From positions 1-8,022 of the forward strand of contig JACCQV010000055.1 of assembly GCA_013813945.1 (NCBI GenBank): a DNA stretch of 8,022 nucleotides, read 5' to 3'. Made by a program: the position numbers and the translations under genes. Below the pieces are notes generated by a model. It made no database searches, had not been told where the DNA came from, and saw nothing but the letters and a program-made list of their open reading frames with translations. Below are positions 6,401 through 8,022 of the stretch, in pieces. The DNA comes from Deltaproteobacteria bacterium (GTDB lineage Bacteria; Myxococcota_A; Polyangia; Haliangiales; Haliangiaceae). Every line of letters starts with the position of its first letter. Position 1 is the first letter of the stretch.

Positions 6401-6801
6401 TTCTTGTCTCCCTTGTTCGGAGGAGTGCGCTCGGCTTCGGCAATCTTGCGCTCGATCGCCCGCAGCTCGGCGCGCGAGAGTGACTCGTTCTCGACGAGGT
6501 TCAGCACGAGCGACTCCGCCTGACCGTCGAACACCTCACGCACGAACTCGCGGAGCCGATCGCGCAGGACGTTCTCGCGGCGATGCGCTGCGCGATAGAT
6601 GAACGGCTCGCGCTCCTTGCAGACCGCGACGGCGCCCTTGGTCGCGAGGCGCGTGAGCAACGTCATCACGGTCGTGTACGCGAGGTCCTGGCCGCGACGC
6701 CCGAGCTCGGCGCGAATCTCGGCCACCGTCCCACGCTCGACCTGCCACAGCGCCTTCATGACGCGGAGCTCGGCGGGGGTGAGGTCGGGAGAGCGGGCCA
6801 T
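6397..6801 (-). CDS. blaI-like: BlaI/MecI/CopY-family transcriptional repressor
   Basis: This 134-residue protein is of normal family length. The N-terminal winged helix-turn-helix is recognisable: LTPAELRVMKALWQ (7-20), GTVAEIRAEL (24-33) and AYTTVMTLLTRLATKGAV (41-58). The C-terminal dimerisation helices include SLVLNLVENESLS and AELRAIERKIAEAE. The residue pair N101-L102 falls at the position where staphylococcal BlaI and MecI are cut (N101-F102), so a scissile site for the M56 partner seems preserved. The ATG at 6801 is chosen because the conserved domain begins seven residues later and AGGTG lies 8 bases upstream; the frame stays open further upstream, but that stretch covers the operator and promoter region and does not resemble the family. 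It is the first gene of the operon with M56 and DsbA-like genes (GTGA overlap) and probably represses itself through the dyad just upstream. Confidence 0.95.
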   Translation of the reverse strand: MARSPDLTPAELRVMKALWQVERGTVAEIRAELGRRGQDLAYTTVMTLLTRLATKGAVAVCKEREPFIYRAAHRRENVLRDRLREFVREVFDGQAESLVLNLVENESLSRAELRAIERKIAEAERTPPNKGDKK

Positions 6802-6889
6802 CGTTACGACACCTGAAGTAGCATTACTACAACCGTAGTTTCCAAGGCAAGCGGGAAGCGTGACTCGCGGTCGGCCCCTGCAACCGGTG
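6802..6889 (-). promoter_or_regulatory. Intergenic promoter region of the blaI operon
   Basis: This 88-base gap between the HTTM stop and the BlaI start is one of only two real intergenic spaces in the window. Its half nearest blaI is notably richer in A and T than the rest of the window and holds the operator dyad and the ribosome binding site (AGGTG, 6814-6810). No convincing terminator hairpin for the HTTM gene was found in the other half, so upstream readthrough is possible. Confidence 0.55.
6826..6839. promoter_or_regulatory. Predicted BlaI-type operator overlapping the blaI promoter
   Basis: The sequence actac-aacc-gtagt is a perfect 5+5 inverted repeat with a 4-base spacer, centred about 31 bases upstream of the repressor ATG. 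It resembles the BlaI/MecI/CopY operator pattern with TAC/GTA half-sites. A neighbouring gtag (6818-6821) forms a second, overlapping dyad with ctac (6827-6830), which could allow two repressor dimers. On the minus strand a possible -35 TTGCCT (6850-6845) and an AT-rich TAATGC region 18 bases later would bracket the dyad, so bound repressor would block the promoter. The -10 assignment is weak. Confidence 0.65.
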
Positions 6890-7858
6890 TCACGCCGCCG
6901 GCATTCCCCGCCGCCGCCGCCACCAGCCGAGAAACCACATCCCCGGGCGCTCCGCGCGCAGCATCGCGACATACGCAACGCCGCACAGCGGATAGAGAAA
7001 CCAGATGTTCATCAGCAGCACGACGCCGACGTGGAACCCCCACGCTGCGAGCGCCCAGAGCCGCGCGAGCCGCGGCCCGACCAGCGCGATCGGTGCCCCG
7101 AATTCGAGGACGAGCGTCATCACCGAGAACACGATGAACCCCGCTGGATGTTCGAGGAACTGGGTCGCGAGCGGTGCGATCAAGTCGCCGAGCAGCGCCT
7201 TGCGCAGGTTGTCCACCGCGATCTGGTTGCGTAGCTGCTCGCCGTCGATCCAGTCCATCCCCGCGATCCGGAGCTTCGCGATCCCGGCGAGCACGTACGT
7301 GGCCGCAGTCAGCGCGATCATCAGCTTGAGCACCCAGCCGTAGCCAATCGCAGCGGGCTGCGCCGGCTTGCGATCCACGGCCCACGCGTCCGCAGCGGGC
7401 GAGCACGCGAGTGCCATCACGTGGAGCACGAGCAGGTTCTCGGTATGGAAGATCATTCCCCACGAGTTGCGATACGTCAGCGTCCACAGCAGCGCGATCG
7501 CCGCGAACGGCGCGAGCAGGCGAAACCGAAACCCGACGACAAACGCCGCCATCAGCACGGCCGTCGCGATCGAGATCGCGAGCGCGAGCGCCGGCGGCAG
7601 CGGTGACTCGAGCAGACGAACCACGCCGGTCGGCCGGAAGTTCTCGGCCGGCAGCTGCGCGACTGCGTAGCCTTCGCGGATCCGGATCAGGATCCACGCG
7701 AGCGCGAACGTCCCCACGATGATCCGCACCGCGGCCAGCCGCTCCGCCGGAGCTGGCGCGAACCACCAGTCGGACACTGGCTTGATCGCACGACCGATGA
7801 TGATTCGCACCGCTGCGAACCGTTCGGCCAGAGCTGCCCGAACCCCCAGTCGCTTCAT
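6890..7858 (-). CDS. HTTM-domain multi-pass membrane protein (vitamin K-dependent gamma-carboxylase-like)
   Basis: This 322-residue protein has about seven or eight hydrophobic helices (roughly 42-60, 89-110, 114-130, 138-152, 176-195, 240-258, 266-287 and 288-300). HTTM-like landmarks are YRNSWGMIFHTENLLVLH (129-146), CSPAADAW (152-159), YVLAGIAKLRIAG followed by DWIDGEQLRN, and FHVGVVLLMNIWFLYP (275-290). The lumenal carboxylase domain of the eukaryotic enzyme is absent, so carboxylation cannot be claimed; the biochemical role of bacterial stand-alone HTTM proteins is unclear. The ATG overlaps the stop of the preceding gene in an ATGA, and CAGGTG lies about 6 bases upstream, which supports this start. 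The N-terminus is odd: AERFAAVRIIIG (11-22) is repeated as AERLAAVRIIVG (38-49), so the first about 27 residues look like a duplicated segment ahead of the usual family start near WWFAPAPAERL. Confidence 0.85.
   Translation of the reverse strand: MKRLGVRAALAERFAAVRIIIGRAIKPVSDWWFAPAPAERLAAVRIIVGTFALAWILIRIREGYAVAQLPAENFRPTGVVRLLESPLPPALALAISIATAVLMAAFVVGFRFRLLAPFAAIALLWTLTYRNSWGMIFHTENLLVLHVMALACSPAADAWAVDRKPAQPAAIGYGWVLKLMIALTAATYVLAGIAKLRIAGMDWIDGEQLRNQIAVDNLRKALLGDLIAPLATQFLEHPAGFIVFSVMTLVLEFGAPIALVGPRLARLWALAAWGFHVGVVLLMNIWFLYPLCGVAYVAMLRAERPGMWFLGWWRRRRGMPAA
7712..7828 (-). repeat. Short direct duplication in the 5' end of the HTTM gene
   Basis: Bases 7828-7793 and 7747-7712 (minus strand, offset 81 bases or 27 codons) encode near-identical 12-residue segments differing at two positions. 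The similarity is also visible in DNA, for example gatgattcgcaccgc against gatgatccgcaccgc on the plus strand, and continues a little beyond into gagctg on both copies. This indicates an in-frame tandem duplication that has since diverged. Confidence 0.65.
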
Positions 7859-8022
7859 CGCGGCACCTGGCAGCTCGCGCGCTCCTGCTCGGTGCCCACG
7901 CGGTCGCGGACGAGGAAGTCGACCGCATCGTGCGTGCCCGTGACGATCCGGATTGTCACCACGTCGCGGTAGTCATCGAGCTGCGCGACGCGCGCGGCGA
8001 TCGTGGTGCACAGCACCGGCAG
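7855..8022 (-). CDS. C-terminal fragment of an unrecognised protein upstream of the HTTM gene
   Basis: The minus strand is open from the window edge at 8022 to a TGA at 7857-7855, giving 55 residues; the start lies outside the window. The fragment begins LPVLCTTIAARVAQLDDY, continues through VVTIRIVTGTHDAVDFLV and ends with CQVPR. It has no membrane helix, G/C-rich third codon positions and a 4-base ATGA overlap with the HTTM start, all consistent with a real gene cotranscribed with it. Genes beside bacterial HTTM proteins are often small partners of unknown function; this could be one, but too little is visible to assign a family. Confidence 0.65.
   Translation of the reverse strand: MPVLCTTIAARVAQLDDYRDVVTIRIVTGTHDAVDFLVRDRVGTEQERASCQVPR

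Noticed and set aside
5150..6801. A beta-lactam resistance sensor system (BlaR1/BlaI)
   Set aside because: The M56 protein lacks the penicillin-binding sensor domain and no beta-lactamase or PBP gene is present in the window.
6802..6978. Upstream extension of the BlaI-like protein
   Set aside because: The extra 59 residues are Gly/Arg/Cys-rich, run through the operator and into the HTTM gene, and are not part of the family; ATG at 6801 has a suitable ribosome binding site.
6890..7858. A complete vitamin K-dependent gamma-carboxylase
   Set aside because: Only the membrane HTTM part is present; the large C-terminal lumenal domain of the enzyme is missing.
6804..7928. 374-codon minus-strand open frame across the HTTM region
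   Set aside because: Arg/Ala-rich alternative frame covering the intergenic promoter; the HTTM frame has clear membrane helices and motifs.
1..8022. CRISPR array, tRNA/rRNA, insertion sequence or prophage
   Set aside because: No regularly spaced repeats, tRNA-like cloverleaf, terminal inverted repeats with transposase, or phage proteins were seen on either strand.

Overview
The window is GC-rich (roughly two thirds G+C by eye) and almost entirely coding, with nearly every gene on the minus strand. The gene content suggests a delta-type proteobacterium, most likely a member of the Myxococcota: a membrane sulfatase/phosphatase-fold protein carrying a MopE-type Asp/Cys metal-binding motif, a BlaI/M56 pair, a Fis-type RegA-like regulator and an HTTM membrane protein. 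No mobile element, tRNA, rRNA or CRISPR array was seen. The taxonomic assignment is inference.

Layout, right to left in the direction of minus-strand transcription. (i) 8022-6890: the C-terminal end of an unrecognised gene overlaps by 4 bases (ATGA) an HTTM-type multi-pass membrane protein. (ii) About 6850-6802: a short intergenic region with a clear dyad of the BlaI/MecI operator type. (iii) 6801-4263: a tightly coupled three-gene operon made of a BlaI-family repressor, an M56 (BlaR1-like) membrane metalloprotease whose tail carries an EF-hand and six cysteines instead of a penicillin sensor, and a DsbA-like thioredoxin-fold lipoprotein. Junctions are GTGA and TGATG, and a hairpin followed by an interrupted T-rich stretch lies after the last gene. 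(iv) 4191-107: a second gene set made of a RegB/PrrB-like sensor kinase, a RegA/ActR-like response regulator (ATGA overlap) and, about 33 bases further on, a membrane-anchored alkaline-phosphatase/sulfatase-superfamily protein. (v) 1-252, plus strand: the end of an unrecognised membrane protein that converges on, and overlaps tail-to-tail with, the sulfatase-like gene.

Two regulatory modules therefore sit back to back. In the first, the M56 protease would sense something at its periplasmic tail (the EF-hand and cysteines suggest calcium and/or thiol redox state), cleave the BlaI-like repressor and derepress the operon, which includes a periplasmic thiol oxidoreductase that could act on that same tail. 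In the second, the kinase keeps the two hallmarks of RegB redox sensing, a GGxxNPF quinone-site motif and a cysteine 42 residues after the phospho-histidine, and would control at least its own operon. The functional links are inferences. The domain calls rest on motifs read directly from the translated sequence.
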